Below are positions 47,301 to 59,010 of a stretch of 64,000 nucleotides of DNA, piece after piece. Position 1 is the first letter of the stretch; each line of letters starts with the position of its first letter. Under the pieces are notes generated by a model, which saw only the letters and a program-made list of their open reading frames with translations, did not search any database and was not told where the DNA came from. This stretch comes from Atherinomorus stipes (Eukaryota > Chordata > Actinopteri > Atheriniformes > Atherinidae). The stretch lies in the NCBI GenBank assembly GCA_023101725.1, contig JALJCO010003064.1, positions 372,001-436,000 of the forward strand, read 5' to 3'. A program made the position numbers and the translations under genes.

Positions 47301-50300
47301 TTAATTAATTCCTGAGAGAACATGAGTGGTGACTTAATGTTTCCAGTGCAAACAAGATATCTCTGTATAAGTCAGTATCTTTTGCTTAGAAGTATTTTGT
47401 TTTCAAATCTGGGAGAGCTGCAGGTGTGTGTTCATGATTTTATCAGTGACCAAGTCTTAACTTTATGTGAATTTGATGCAGCGTTACGTGCAACTTTAAG
47501 TGCAACTTATTTGGTCAAAAATACTCCCATAAAGACAGGAATGGAATCTCAGCCCATGAAAGTCTGTGCTTACTTAGAAAAAGGAATCTACAACCCATTT
47601 CACGGAGTTCAGGGTAGATTTTGCTGTTGATTTGTCTCAGTTTCTTATGTAATCAGATCCTACTATTTTAGTGTGACACCCAATGGTTTTTCAAGTGTTG
47701 GAGAGTTCAACTAAGTAAAATGTAGTATATCTGACAGCCTGGAGTCCCTCAGCAGAGGATGCAGCTGACACTGGCTGCAGGCCTGCAGCCAGCACTGGTG
47801 AAGCTGAACATCCACTGACAATAACATTTTAATTGAAGCATAGACAACAACTTCACTCTCATCTTCACACAACAAATTAATTACTAAGTTTAATAAAAGT
47901 AGTAGAAGACCATGTTTTTATATGGTAGTCAACAAGCAGCAACTTCTACCTCTGAGACACCAACAACAGCAAAGACTGTAAGAGAATAAGGGAAGGGGCT
48001 TTACTTTCAGCCTTAAAATAGCCATGCCATGTTTCTTAGATAAAAGAAATACCTAAAATGACCTAACTTAAAATATTTGCCCTTCAGTTTGGTGATATGT
48101 TGCACAGAGTTGTATTTTGTCTCTTTATGAAAGCCAAGTCTGAACAAATATATGTCCCCACAACACATGGAATATGTTCACACACCCGCTGTCAATACAT
48201 TCACACATGACTCAAACCAACAGCAAAGAGAACCAGAGAGATGTAGTATGCTCTGCCATCTTGCTCAGCTCATCTAAACTAACATCTAGATGGGAATGAC
48301 AGCACTGTCATAGTAACAAAGACTGAGACTACAGCACCAGAGCCGCTGCGTGCATGTGTGTGAGTATGCTGTAATATGCTTTTGGAAAAGCATGTGAAAA
48401 AGTCAACACAGGAGGCCTTGTCAGATGCATTAGAATTAAAGGGGAAATACGTCAGCAAGTTGTAGCACAAGACAGAGATGAAAATGCCAGCAGAGAAGGA
48501 GCACTGTGTCAAACTAGAAGTGCTAGAAGTGAAAAAAAAGAAGGGAGGAAAAATAGTTGCTAAAGGGAAGTTAGAAAAGCTATAAGTGGGTATCACAATA
48601 GAGCATTACACTGTATGCAAATAAATGAACAAACATGAGAAAAAAAAATAAGATAACGGCTCTATTTACTTTGAGTCTGCATTCATGTCAACATTATAGC
48701 GCTGCATATAAAGACTTGATTGACGAGCCTTGCTATGGTGGCATTATTAAACTGATCCAACTCATTAAAATTTTAACTACCTGGGTGCTTTGGTCAGAAG
48801 GGCAAAGGGACAGAAGAGATGCTAATGCAATACAAAGGTATAATACAGTTAAAACTTTTATCGACTTAGGCAATACATTTTCATCCTACAGACAGTGTGA
48901 AAGTGAAAACTCATATTCAAATTGGATATACTGTAGATAGATCAACATTCTGTAATGCAGCTTTATCTTTCAGCTCTATTCTTCTGTCTCACCTCTTTTC
49001 AGTCAATTACCCTGATCAGAGCTTAATAATAATAAACACCTACCGGTCTGCTGACTAAGACATGCATTATCTATGCATCCACAGAGGATCACAAACAACA
49101 GCTTATTGCTCATAAAATAGAGCCGGGCTTTAAATCCTGCATACACACAAACACAATTCTCTACCTACGCAGGACTTTTTTTTTTTTTTGCAATTATCAG
49201 CATGTCTGTGCAATTTAAAACAGCTTAGAGAGCAGCACAGCACTGTAGAATTGGGCTGTGAAATCTGGCCTCTATAACCATGACACACAAAACACTGTGG
49301 CAATCCTTATACCTCTGAGCACAATTATACCACCTCTGTCTGTCTCTGCTGCTCTCAGACAAATGCATTGGTAGATTAGTTTTGCACTTGACTGGTTTTG
49401 TCTGGCAGTTCAAGCCAGTCCCTTATGTCACATGCTGACTACAAGTTCACCACTTCCTCAGATATGATCATGGTTAGACAGACTCATTTGGTCTGCAGCA
49501 GCGTCTCTGTCATCGCCATTCTGCTTCCTGCTTCATGCAAACAGCAGATACAAGAGCACAGAGATAGCTCTATGAGGGAACTGTAGATGGAACAAAGGCA
49601 CTAGCAGGCATGAAGGTTATTGCAAGAATGGTTGCAGTGATGGATGAAGTGAAGGATGTAATAATAAATAGGTGAGGAAAGATGTGCAGACAAAAAAGCT
49701 TTATGCAATACTAACTACAGTACCATAATGAAGAGAAACTTTACAGAGAGAAAGGAAGACATGAAAAAATACAAATGATTGTGTTAGTCTGATCAAAATC
49801 AAATTTTACTTGAGTGCAATTAAAATTTAAACAAAAATTCCAGCTTTCAAAACTGGCCTACACCCAGATAGTGCAGCTGGATGTTGAATAACTTCTGCTT
49901 GTTAACACTTAAATGGGCTTGAAGAACTCAGCTGCTCGTGTGACTGCAGCCACTATTAAACAAAACATTATAACGAATGAATATCTAATTTCATATAACA
50001 AAATAATTCAGAAAGTGAATATTTCATTACACAAATGTAAAACTTCCTTGATGCATCATCACAGATGGGCATGTTTGCTGGATTGTCAAACAAAGTGCTG
50101 TTGTGGGAAATGTCTCACAAATTCTGTAACTTCTTGAAAACAACAATCTAATGTTCACTCAAACTTTACATATTAAATAATCTGCTCTGAGAGGTGAGAA
50201 AGTTGGCTGGGTTTCAACTTCCCTCTTTTTGCATGGTTCGAGACATCACGTGTCAGGCACTGGTGTTTCAAATTGGACTAAGACAATCTCTAAAGTGCCT

Positions 50301-50776
50301 TGATCACAAGTAGACAGGACTGAATGAATCAAACAATATCTGCATCTGTGCATGCATCTCTAATGACCGTTTGTGCTCAGATCTCATTTTCCCTCTGCAT
50401 ACTGAAAATAAAGACCAATTCTGCATCACACACAGCAGTTGCAGGCACTGAACAGGACAAAAGGGATGCTTTGACAAATGATTTTTAATAAAGTGTTGAA
50501 TCTTGGTTATCGTTGATGCATATATAAACACATTTGAGTTGGTTTTAGTCTTGGAGTTTTATCGATGCTGATAAATACAGAAAGAGGAAGGATTTGAAAT
50601 CCTACCATTTCCAGTTCCGAACCATCTGTGCAGAAATATGAACATGAGTGAAACTACAAACTCTTCTCCTCTTTATTTAAAAGTCAGTTTACCTGTCTTC
50701 AATATATCCATGAACATTGACTGAGTTGTGTGAATACTACCAATTTTGAGGACTTAATACCTGGAGCAAGGAAAAG
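44340..50776. other. Long non-coding stretch, no gene recognised
   Basis: No exon with recognisable homology or bounded transposon was found. It includes an A15 run near 44976, a perfect 22-bp palindrome at 47771-47792 and a T-run near 49180-49190. Long stretches look like ordinary unique intron or flank. Confidence 0.5.
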
Positions 50777-51147
50777 GCACAGGACAGGGTTCCTCCACAT
50801 TTTACTAAGTTAAATTTAAGACAATTTAAGACTTTTTGAGACTGCTTGGAACAGAATTTAATGCCCATTTCACGGCCACACTGGCAAAAACTCAGATCAC
50901 TCTACATCTACAAAGTTACTGTCAAAAAAGATAGATTGAACAACAACTTTTGGCCATCATTACTTAGGTTTATCATTGAAATTTTCTTCCAAAAAGGTAA
51001 ACAAGATGTTTACGCAAACATACAAACCCCAGGTGACGGCTGTGCAAAGATCCACCCTGATCTCTTCCTGACTGGCTAATATAGGTTCCATCAAGATTTA
51101 TTGGTTGGGAAAAACATGTGGATCTGTTGTTGTTTTTTTTGTTGTTA

Positions 51148-52510
51148 CCTCCTCCAAGGAGGTAATGTTTTCAGTAGCATTGGTTTGTCTGTCCGTCCAC
51201 CCGTCTGTAACTTTATCGAAAAAGTACGGGACGGATTGACCTGAAATTTTTACCAGCCTTGTGCCTCGGCCCAAGGACGAACCCATTAAATTTTGGTAGT
51301 GATCTGGATCACCTTCTGGATCCAAGAATTTTTTGAAGGATTCTTTATCATTGTGAGAAAGGCCATGTTGGAAAGGCTATTGATGAGGTGTGAGTGCCCC
51401 CTTGTGGTAGAAGTGTGCAGCTGTGCTACAGAGCACATGATGTCGGGATGCAGAAATGAAACTTATGAGCAGCAGTGAGCACGAGGAGAGAAGACTGTTT
51501 GACAGACTAGGGTTTCGAGGGTTGTTCTTTTTGCTTATTCAGAAGTGTTCCTCTATTAACCATGTGCCTTTTAATGCTATTAAAGGCAAACTCCCATCAA
51601 CAAACTGAAGTGTTCCTCTAAGCTCTGAATTTGCCGTTCGTATCATTCATATATACGTCAAACAGGTCGGCTCGGTGGTGGCTACCATGTCGTATCGCCA
51701 TGTTTTTACATTCAGTAGAAGCGTGACAGTAGGAAACCACAAAAACTCACTGTAGACACTGGAGTTGTCAGCTCAGTTCGAGGTAATGCCTTTGAAAAGT
51801 CACCGCAGGTGCAGTGAGGAGGAACAGAGTGTTACACTGATGCTGGGTTCACGTGCAGTCGGCCGTCAGTAACAAATCAGATGTCATTTTAATCACAGAA
51901 GCTGAGAGAAAGATGGTAAAACATAGGTCAGGGAAAACGACATCGCCATGACAACATATCAGATGTGGACTGAAGTCACGGTAACTGACAGACCACGTCT
52001 TCACATGGAGGTTTGTTTATGCCTTTACATGCAGCGGCTGTCGTCCGTCTGCCCGGTTTCACGCAAACGCAGCATGAAAAGTACGAGGGAGCTGCTTGCA
52101 ATATACAATTGTTACACAATGTCCCTTTAACTTGCCCTGGAATTCCTCACCTGTAGGCTTGTCATTTGTTGAATTACTGTGCTGTTGTGATTAAGAGTGA
52201 CCAAAGACAGTTAAATGTACAGGTGAGTCCTGTGTGTTCTGACCGACACCCCATGGTGAACATCAAACCTCCTTACCAACGCCTAAACAGTCTTACATGA
52301 ACATCACCCTAATAGGCCAAATTTTGGAATTGTTCCATAAAACTCCGTACAAATGGCCCAAGTGTTTGGTAAAAAAAAAATTTGCAAGAAAGAATCTCAG
52401 TGAGTTCTATAATGTTTCAAAAGTTGATCCAGATCCAGAGAAAATTCAGAATACTATGATCCAGAACACACAAAAATAAGGGAGTCGAACTGCTTGGCGG
52501 AGGTCTGCAC
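51148..52510. mobile_element. CCTCCAAGGAGG repeat inserted in the hAT-like element
   Basis: The left part reads ACCTCCTCCAAGGAGGTAAT, then GTTTGTCTGTCCGTCC and TTTTGGTAGTGATCTGGATC. The right part ends GGAGTCGAACTGCTTGGCGG followed by AGGTCTGCAC. This pairing is a familiar teleost repeat with its centre separated here by the segment at 51580-52130. The edges are approximate and the class is unsure. Confidence 0.5.
51580..52130. mobile_element. Possible TTAA-flanked MITE at the third nesting level
   Basis: The right end GTCCCTTTAA reads TTAAAGGGAC inverted, like Kolobok/T2 ends. The left candidate end is TTAAAGGCAA (51580). A TTAA would flank both sides. The inward sequences do not match beyond that, so this may be two different pieces. 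Confidence 0.35.
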
Positions 52511-52636
52511 TATCAGTGTTTTTACCTTTTTTTTGTTGTAATTTTTCTAAGTGACGGAAATCTGTCAGAGTGCAAGATTATTTCAGACCAACCATATGAA
52601 AATTTTTTTATTACTTAAAAAAAAAAAAAAAAAAAA

Positions 52637-52638
52637 AA

Positions 52639-52669
<31 letters not shown>

Positions 52670-52722
52670 GAAGCGCTTTTCCAGCAGGTTACGTGACTCA
52701 AAGCGCTTTACAGTTTAAAACA
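52637..52722 (-). repeat. LINE/SINE 3' tail with (GATT)n
   Basis: On the minus strand it reads CTGTAAAGCGCTTTGAGTCA, then GGAAAAGCGCTTCATAAATAAA, ending in six GATT units and a T-run. This is the typical L2-type 3' end and tail. Only the tail is present. Confidence 0.65.
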
Positions 52723-52741
52723 TTCCCGCCCGCCCGCTGCG

Positions 52742-52759
52742 CCCCCCCCCCCCCCCCCC
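52742..52759. repeat. C18 homopolymer
   Basis: Eighteen C in a row, followed by an AAAG/A-rich run. An unstable tract where the assembled length may be unreliable. Confidence 0.85.
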
Positions 52760-53065
52760 AAAGAAAGAAAGAAAAAAAAAAAAAATTGAAAATCCCCAAC
52801 TCAAGTACATCGATCTACCTGAGGCTGAGTACAGATGGAAAAAGTGAGGGAACCCCATCAGAGGAGCCGTCTGCACCGGGGCGGCACAGCAACCGTAACT
52901 GCAGCGCAGGTGCCCAGGGGAGGTGTGATGGAAGACCAGCCCCCACCAAGGCACCAGTGATACTGCAACAAGACCACAACTGTCAAATTTAAGGAATTTT
53001 TTAAATGCAGATTTGTAAATTTCAGACTTTTTAAGACCCCTGGCAGGATCCAGGACAGGATGGAC

Positions 53066-53272
53066 CAGTGTTGGGAAACCTTGGCCCTCATCCTGCAGGT
53101 CTTTCATGTGTCCTTGCTCCTACAGTACATATCTAATTCAAATCAATGAGTCACTGTGCAGAACTTGATAGGCTGTTGGATCCATTTGATCTGAATCAGG
53201 TGTGCTGGAGTGAGAACAAATGGAAAACCTGAAGGAACAGCGGCCCTCAAGGACCAGTGTTCCCCACCACTG
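53066..53272. mobile_element. hAT MITE, 207 bp
   Basis: The ends are CAGTGTTGGGAAAC and, inverted, CAGTGGTGGGGAAC (12 of 14 alike), both leading to a CCCTC motif. The flanking 8-mers GGATGGAC (53058-53065) and GGATAAAC (53273-53280) agree at 6 of 8. It is the same broad family as the pair at 29459-29765. Confidence 0.7.
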
Positions 53273-53280
53273 GGATAAAC

Positions 53281-55990
53281 TTAAAGATTTGGGACTAGTG
53301 TTGGACACAGGCGAATGTGAATTAGCAGCTATAACCATTGATCAGAATAAGAATGTATTATAAGTATTTTTAGCTGTTAACATATGATTGGATCTTCAAA
53401 GACATTTGTTGTCTAAACTGTGAACAGAGTCAAGGAAAGGTTTTGCCAAACATATCTTGTCATGTCAAAATAATCAGCCCCAGACTACTCTGAATCATTT
53501 TTATACGATTAATATGGCATTGATTTATTGTCCTGCTCTGGCATGGGGGACAATGATGATAAATAAATACAGAAATGGATGCCACAAAAGATGTATGCAT
53601 GCATGAGAAGATTAATATAGCTATGAACTAAATTGAGGAGGAATAATGAGGCTAATAGCTATGGTGAAAAATTACATGACAACAGATAAACATAATAGAG
53701 TCAATGAAACGAATCATAATGAACCACATGGCCTAAAAACAGCAGTTTATAAACATATACTGTATGTCAAAGCTTTTTTTGTGTATATGTGTGTGTGTGA
53801 GTCTTTGTTATTCCCAGTACAGACAGGTGTAGCTGTAGCCCAGTAAACAGTGGATTGTATTTCAGGGTCTTGTCTCTGTGCTAAGAATAGTCAGTCAAGC
53901 ATTTGAAGCGGCAAAATACAGAGAACTGTTCAGTTCACACATACTGTATGACCTTAGCCCACACACAGGATGATCTGTGTTACTCACGTGGAAACTGTCT
54001 TTACACACGCATACACACCACAGATCTCATCTTGAACTCTATTTTGGCCACAGCCTCCACCCATTCCACTCCCCAGTCTTACATGTATCCCATCTCTTTC
54101 TCCTGCAGAACCCTCAGCCCCTGGGGGCACAACAGCCTGCTGGGTTGTCAGGCTGCAAAGCCCTCTGAGATGGGAGGGATGACAATGCGTGTCCCCAGAG
54201 GGATTGACAAGAGACACAAGGGAGAGATTGGAAAACAGAATGGAAGGATGGAGAATAAGTGAACAAGACAAGAGAGTGCAAAGGTGGGAAGAGTTATAGT
54301 CTGTGATATGCTTTAACCCCATGAGGTAATACAGTATCTGAGTGTAGATAGAGGAGGTCTAAACCATCTTTCCTTGCCCCACTTCCCTTTTCCTCAAAGT
54401 GATAGATTCTCAGGGTGTCCCAGCAGAGATGGAGCACATACAAGTGATATTGTTCACTTTAATGCTATCTCTACTACAATTCCCTGATGAGAAAAGGGAC
54501 AATGAAACTTTATAGTGTGAAGAGAAAAGAGGTTCTGTCTGCTGCCACTGTTTTAGCCCATATACTGCATAGGGCCTAAAGGCTCAGATAGATACACAGA
54601 CAGACAGCATGAGGAAGCAATATGGGACACAACAGATAAAAAAAATCTGCCTATTTGAGAAGTGGAAATATGATGTGAAAGACTACTGTTCACACAAATT
54701 CTCATTTAGAAATAGCATCTAACAAGGCAGTAAGCAGAGAAAAACAGTTCCCTCAAAACATGCAACGAAATATTGCGTGTTTGAGTTTATCTGTACTAGT
54801 ACATGTGTTTGTGTGTCATTTGCCTCCAGCCTCAGTGCTGGCCGGCCTCTCTCAGGGGCCCATCTGTGTAACCATAGTGATTGAGCAGTCTCCATCTCTG
54901 TGTGTTAATCTAGTCTTCCCTTTGGGCTGCGTGTGTCTATGTGTGTGTCTATGTGTTAGTTCCTGTAATCTTCCCATAGGCACCAGCACACAGGTTGGAT
55001 GATGCATTCATTTTAAGAGCTCATTAATTTCCCTTAAACTGCCGCCGGCCAACACCTACTGTCTGGAGGATACTTGTGTTAGTCCGTGCTTACTTTGTTG
55101 TGTGAAGGGCATGGTTACTGCTACTGTGTCACTTGCGTGGATCAGGGTGACACGTACAGGCCAGCTGCTAGTTAAACTGAGCTTAAGTAATGTGATATGT
55201 AACCAGATACAAACACATGCATGTAGACATGTATTTAAGTTTAGCCCTGATCTACAGTATTAAGGTAGATGTGAGGTTTATAATAGAGTATCTCTCATGC
55301 ATCTTTTAATGTATAAATCTGTGCACTCTTTTACATGTTTTAATTGCCAAAAAATTGAGCAGGTTATATCCAATTTCCTCTCCTGCAACACCTTCAAGTC
55401 CAGAAAACAAAATAATTAACAAATCAGTGAAACATTACATACATTTAAACACAAATAAATAACTGAAGACATAATGACAAATAAGGGAAAATTAAGACTT
55501 TAAATGTTTTTTTTGTTTTTTTTTTAGAGAAAGCTCAAATAAATCTGATGCCAGCAACAGATGGCAAAAAAGCTGAAATGTGTCACCTCTTCTTTTAACA
55601 TCACAGCAAAGAAAGAAAAATGTTTGCCTGCTCCTGCTTGATTCAGGCTATTTTACAGTTAAGGCCTTGCAGCAAATGTTTTTACCTATTTGTCACCAAT
55701 ATTCTTTTACTGCATTCATTTTATATATTGCACATGGCAAGACATTATGTCGCAGAAATGAGCAAACTACCCTTGAGAGATGGTTTGCTCTGTTCAGCTT
55801 GGTTGTATGTGTGTCAACATAAATTATACCTTCATAAATGTGCAAGTTACTCAGGCAAACATTTAGTATATATTTCAGCTTTTGTAATAAAATTGCCCCT
55901 CTCCACTTTCACCTGGAGGAGCACTTGCCAGACCACAGGACAGGTTTCATTTTTACGTGTCCTGGGGCCCTCAGATGGTGGTCTTATTCT
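53281..55990. other. Non-coding stretch, no gene recognised
   Basis: Short TG/CA patches (53783-53796, 54005-54019, 54928-54956) and a T-run near 55507-55525. No exon was recognised. Confidence 0.5.
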
Positions 55991-56630
55991 TAAGCTGGAT
56001 TTATACTCGCGCGGTGGCTGCGCCCAGTCAGGTCTGCGTAGCTGACACAGAGGTAGTGTGTGCTTTTACTCGAGCGTAGGGTTACGGCATCATGCTGCAG
56101 TTTATTTTCCAGATCTGCAGGTGACAACAGGGCTTTTATTGAACATGAAACTCCACAGGGTGAATTTTTTTTTCACCCCGATGGTTCGCTTCAGCTCCGG
56201 CAGTATTTCCTCTTTTAGAGCAACAATAGCGGCCGACATGCATTCATTCATTCAGGTTGGTCGACGCACACCTCTTCAGACCCGATGTGCATCCTGTGCA
56301 GAAGTACTCCCTTGTGATTGGTCAGTGTGGTTATGTGTCTCCGGATGTTTGGGTTTCGTATCTGAATGAATGAATGCATGTCGGCCGAGATTGTTGCTGT
56401 AAAAGAGGAAATAATTGCCGGAGCTAAAGCGAACCATTGGGGTGAAAAAAAGATCTTCACCCTGTGGAGTTTCTCGGTCGATAACAGCCCTACAGTCACC
56501 TGCCGATGTGGAAAAGAAACTGCAGCATGATGCCGTAACCCTACACTCAAGTTAAAGCACACACTGCCTCTGAGTCAGCTACGCAGACCCAACTAGACGC
56601 AGATGCCACGCAAGTATGAATCTAGCTTTA
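55991..56630. mobile_element. 640-bp near-palindromic foldback element
   Basis: The left arm (55991-56255) and right arm (56362-56630) are imperfect reverse complements around a 106-bp centre. Anchors are TAAGCTGGATTTATACT with AGTATGAATCTAGCTTTA at the outside, GGTTACGGCATCATGCTGCA with TGCAGCATGATGCCGTAACC in the middle, and CATGCATTCATTCATTCAG with CTGAATGAATGAATGCATG at the centre. The two strands therefore give similar open frames. The ends resemble the TTTATACTTC-type ends of teleost Harbinger-like elements, which is only a suggestion. Confidence 0.88.
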
Positions 56631-56893
56631 GGCGATGCTTGATTGTGTTTGCTTTTATCAAAGTTCTGCCTGAGGGCCTCAAGAATATAAAAATATTGAT
56701 TTCTATAGATATGCTCCATATCATCATGCATCCATTGTGGATGACACTATCTTTAAATTAGTTGCAAGGTTATTCTTAAATTGTTGAACAATTTGCTCAC
56801 ATCCCTATCCGTCATTAGCCTCTGAAAGACTGTTTCGGAGGCAAGAAACAGTCTTTAAATCATGTCACAGTTTTTACATCCTTAAATGTTATT

Positions 56894-57300
56894 GGGACTA
56901 GAGGCAAGATTAAAGGTAGAGTTTTGAGTTTCCCTCCTGAAAATGAACGTTAGACCAATGCAAGTGAAATCCGTCTCAACCGCCTCTACTCTCGTGAGGT
57001 GGTGAGTTTGAATGCAACTTCATCTCGCTCCTTCTGTAATTTGCTTTTTCCCTTTGTTTTCTTCTGGTTGGGACGTTTCTGGAAGGAGATTTCTGTTTAT
57101 ATCGCCAGCCAATGACAAAGCTAAGGGCATGACTCTGTGTGGGAATAAGCTCATGGGATTAGAGCAGACGCCAGTCACTCAAGGGCTTCGAGATAGTGCA
57201 CGTTGGAAAACCAGGGCTAATACTAGTTTGGCTTTTACCTGTTTCCGAGCTCTGAAGGAGAGGCTTGAAGCTAAATAGGCTGATGAACGATGTGGCCATC
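56894..57300. repeat. Diverged copy related to the Kolobok-like MITE end
   Basis: GGGACTAGAGGCAAGATTAA here differs at one of 20 positions from the left end of the MITE at 43027-43710. After that the text diverges. No right end was found, so the extent is a guess. Confidence 0.35.
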
Positions 57301-57685
57301 CGATGTTAAAAAGACACAGCTCGCTAGCCGTTAGCAATTAGCCTTTCAATGACACAACGTCACGGGTAGAGTCAGATTGCGGCCAGCTCATTGATTAACG
57401 TGTAATCAAAGCAATGAAAAACAACAGCTACAACTAGACCTACTGTTTTGGTCTTGGTGTGGTGTTATATTGCAAAATTAGCCTACATGAAGTCAAGGTT
57501 GTGTCATCAACACTGTCAGCCAGACCTTGTTGAGAACTGCAGGTCTGTAAAAACTCTGACCAACCCCTGCCTTTCAGCATGGAATTGGTCTCGGCTTGGT
57601 CAATGCCTTACGTCTTGGCTGTGTCCCTCCCCTCTCCCCCATCCCCCATATGCACTGCTCTGCACGCTGCTCACTGTAAACAAAT
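57301..57685. other. Non-coding stretch, no gene recognised
   Basis: No exon was seen. It contains GCTAGCCGTTAGCAATTAGC-type text often found in fish repeats, without a defined boundary. Confidence 0.4.
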
Positions 57686-57689
57686 GATT

Positions 57690-57870
57690 TATTTAACCTT
57701 TATTTAACCAGGCAAAAACATTAAGAACAAGATTCTTATTTACAATGCCGGCCTGGCAGGTGCCATAGGCACCTGTAGGGCAAGTGGGGGAGGGGATATA
57801 GCAAACAGACTGCTAACTGCTGCTGTGCCAAAAAAAAAAACCCAAAACAAAACAAATCAAAACAACATAT
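57690..57870. repeat. Interspersed repeat fragment with TTTAACCAGGCAAAA motif
   Basis: ATTTATTTAACCTTTATTTA and CCAGGCAAAAACATTAAGAA, followed by TTATTTACAATGCCGGCCTG, resemble the antisense 3' end of a fish retroelement. An A-run follows near 57829-57840. Confidence 0.5.
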
Positions 57871-58479
57871 AAGGATCAAGTCTTGAAAGGCGTTGACGTT
57901 TGATTTTTTACACTGCAGGAGTTGGAGGTGAGTGAATTAAGGCTCTTAGAAACGTGGTTCCTCATCTATTTACTAGTTAGCTAACAAGCTATCTAGTCGG
58001 CTATTATTGATTAACACACGTCCCTGTGCTCTGAGAGTGTGGTTTCGGGTGGTGTGTTTTTTTTTTTTAAATGTGGCTTGCTCGAACCGTTTTTCCAACA
58101 TTGCTGACCCTAGCTTCAACATTAGCAATGTTACAGAACCAGCTAACCATTAATTTGTATTAGCAGATGTTTAATTGACATGTCCAGGAGGAAAGTGGCC
58201 ACTTCCACAGGGCTTTTGAGCCCCTTTGCTCTCATCCTGCTTTGTTTTTGTGTATACTTCAATTTGAGTGATGTAACGCAAGGAAGATACTGAGCTAGCA
58301 ACTCCTGAACTAATGCTATTGGTGCAGAATCCTTCAGTGCAGATACTGCTGTGGTAACCAAATGTAAATATTTTTAGATTTTGGGCCTGTCAAAATTGAT
58401 AAAACAATTATTTATATGCAATAAAGACTTTTTTTTAAAAGTAAAATTAAGACTTTTGTTCTGCACCCGTCTAAACATT
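57871..58479. other. Non-coding stretch, no gene recognised
   Basis: AT-rich, with a T-run near 58057-58068. No gene was recognised. Confidence 0.45.
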
Positions 58480-59010
58480 ATGTAAGGGATAATGTATGGA
58501 GCACAGGTCATTATCGGGAAATACCTACTGACAGGGCGAATGCAGACCCTGACACAAACCAGTCATGGCGACTGGAATTTGGCCTAGCACTGGCTATTTC
58601 TTTAAGTTGAACTGGGCATTTCCTTCTCTGCTGTTAGCTGTATGCGTCTTACTACTGGTCTTCTTTTTGTCTTTTTCGTTTTGGAGAGGGTGAATCCTTA
58701 AACTCAGCCTGGACCCAGAGCTCAAAATCTCCACACTCACCAAAGATGTTCATATTAATTGGGAAGTCATCCATTTTTATTCACGAGGTGTTGCTAAGTG
58801 CTCACTCGCTTGACTGTTAAGTGACCCGACTACTTGCGATGTGGAGGGATATTAGGTTAACCATAAAATCACATGTTATAAAAAGAAAAAAAAAAGATCC
58901 GTTGCCATTGACAGCTGTCATTATAGGAAAATAATGACCGCTGGAATGTTGGGAAAACCCATTCAAGTCAACGGAGCATTCTACAGCATTCTGAAGAGTC
59001 ATATAATAAG
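58480..59010. repeat. Probable decayed interspersed repeat
   Basis: The left part reads ACATTATGTAAGGGATAATG, then GGTCATTATCGGGAAATACC. The right part reads GACAGCTGTCATTATAGGAA and AATAATGACCGCTGG. The CATTAT/ATAATG themes are shared in inverted order and are common in teleost repeats. No clean termini were seen. Confidence 0.35.

Larger units (their letters stand above)
50785..53052. mobile_element. Large hAT-like element hosting several insertions
   Basis: The left end CAGGGTTCCTCCACATTTTA continues into AAATTTAAGACAATTTAAGACTTTTTGAGA-type text. The right end, read inverted, has GGATCCTGCC then GGGGTCTTAAAAAGTCTG and TTAAATTTGACAG. This is a teleost hAT type that I know by these TTAAGAC-rich ends. 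The flanking 8-mers GCACAGGA (50777-50784) and GGACAGGA (53053-53060) agree at 7 of 8. Most of the interior is occupied by other repeats (51148-52510 and 52637-52760). Confidence 0.6.

Noticed and set aside
56058..56562. Two similar 103-104-codon frames on opposite strands considered as a gene pair
   Set aside because: They are the same sequence read from both arms of the palindrome at 55991-56630, not independent genes.
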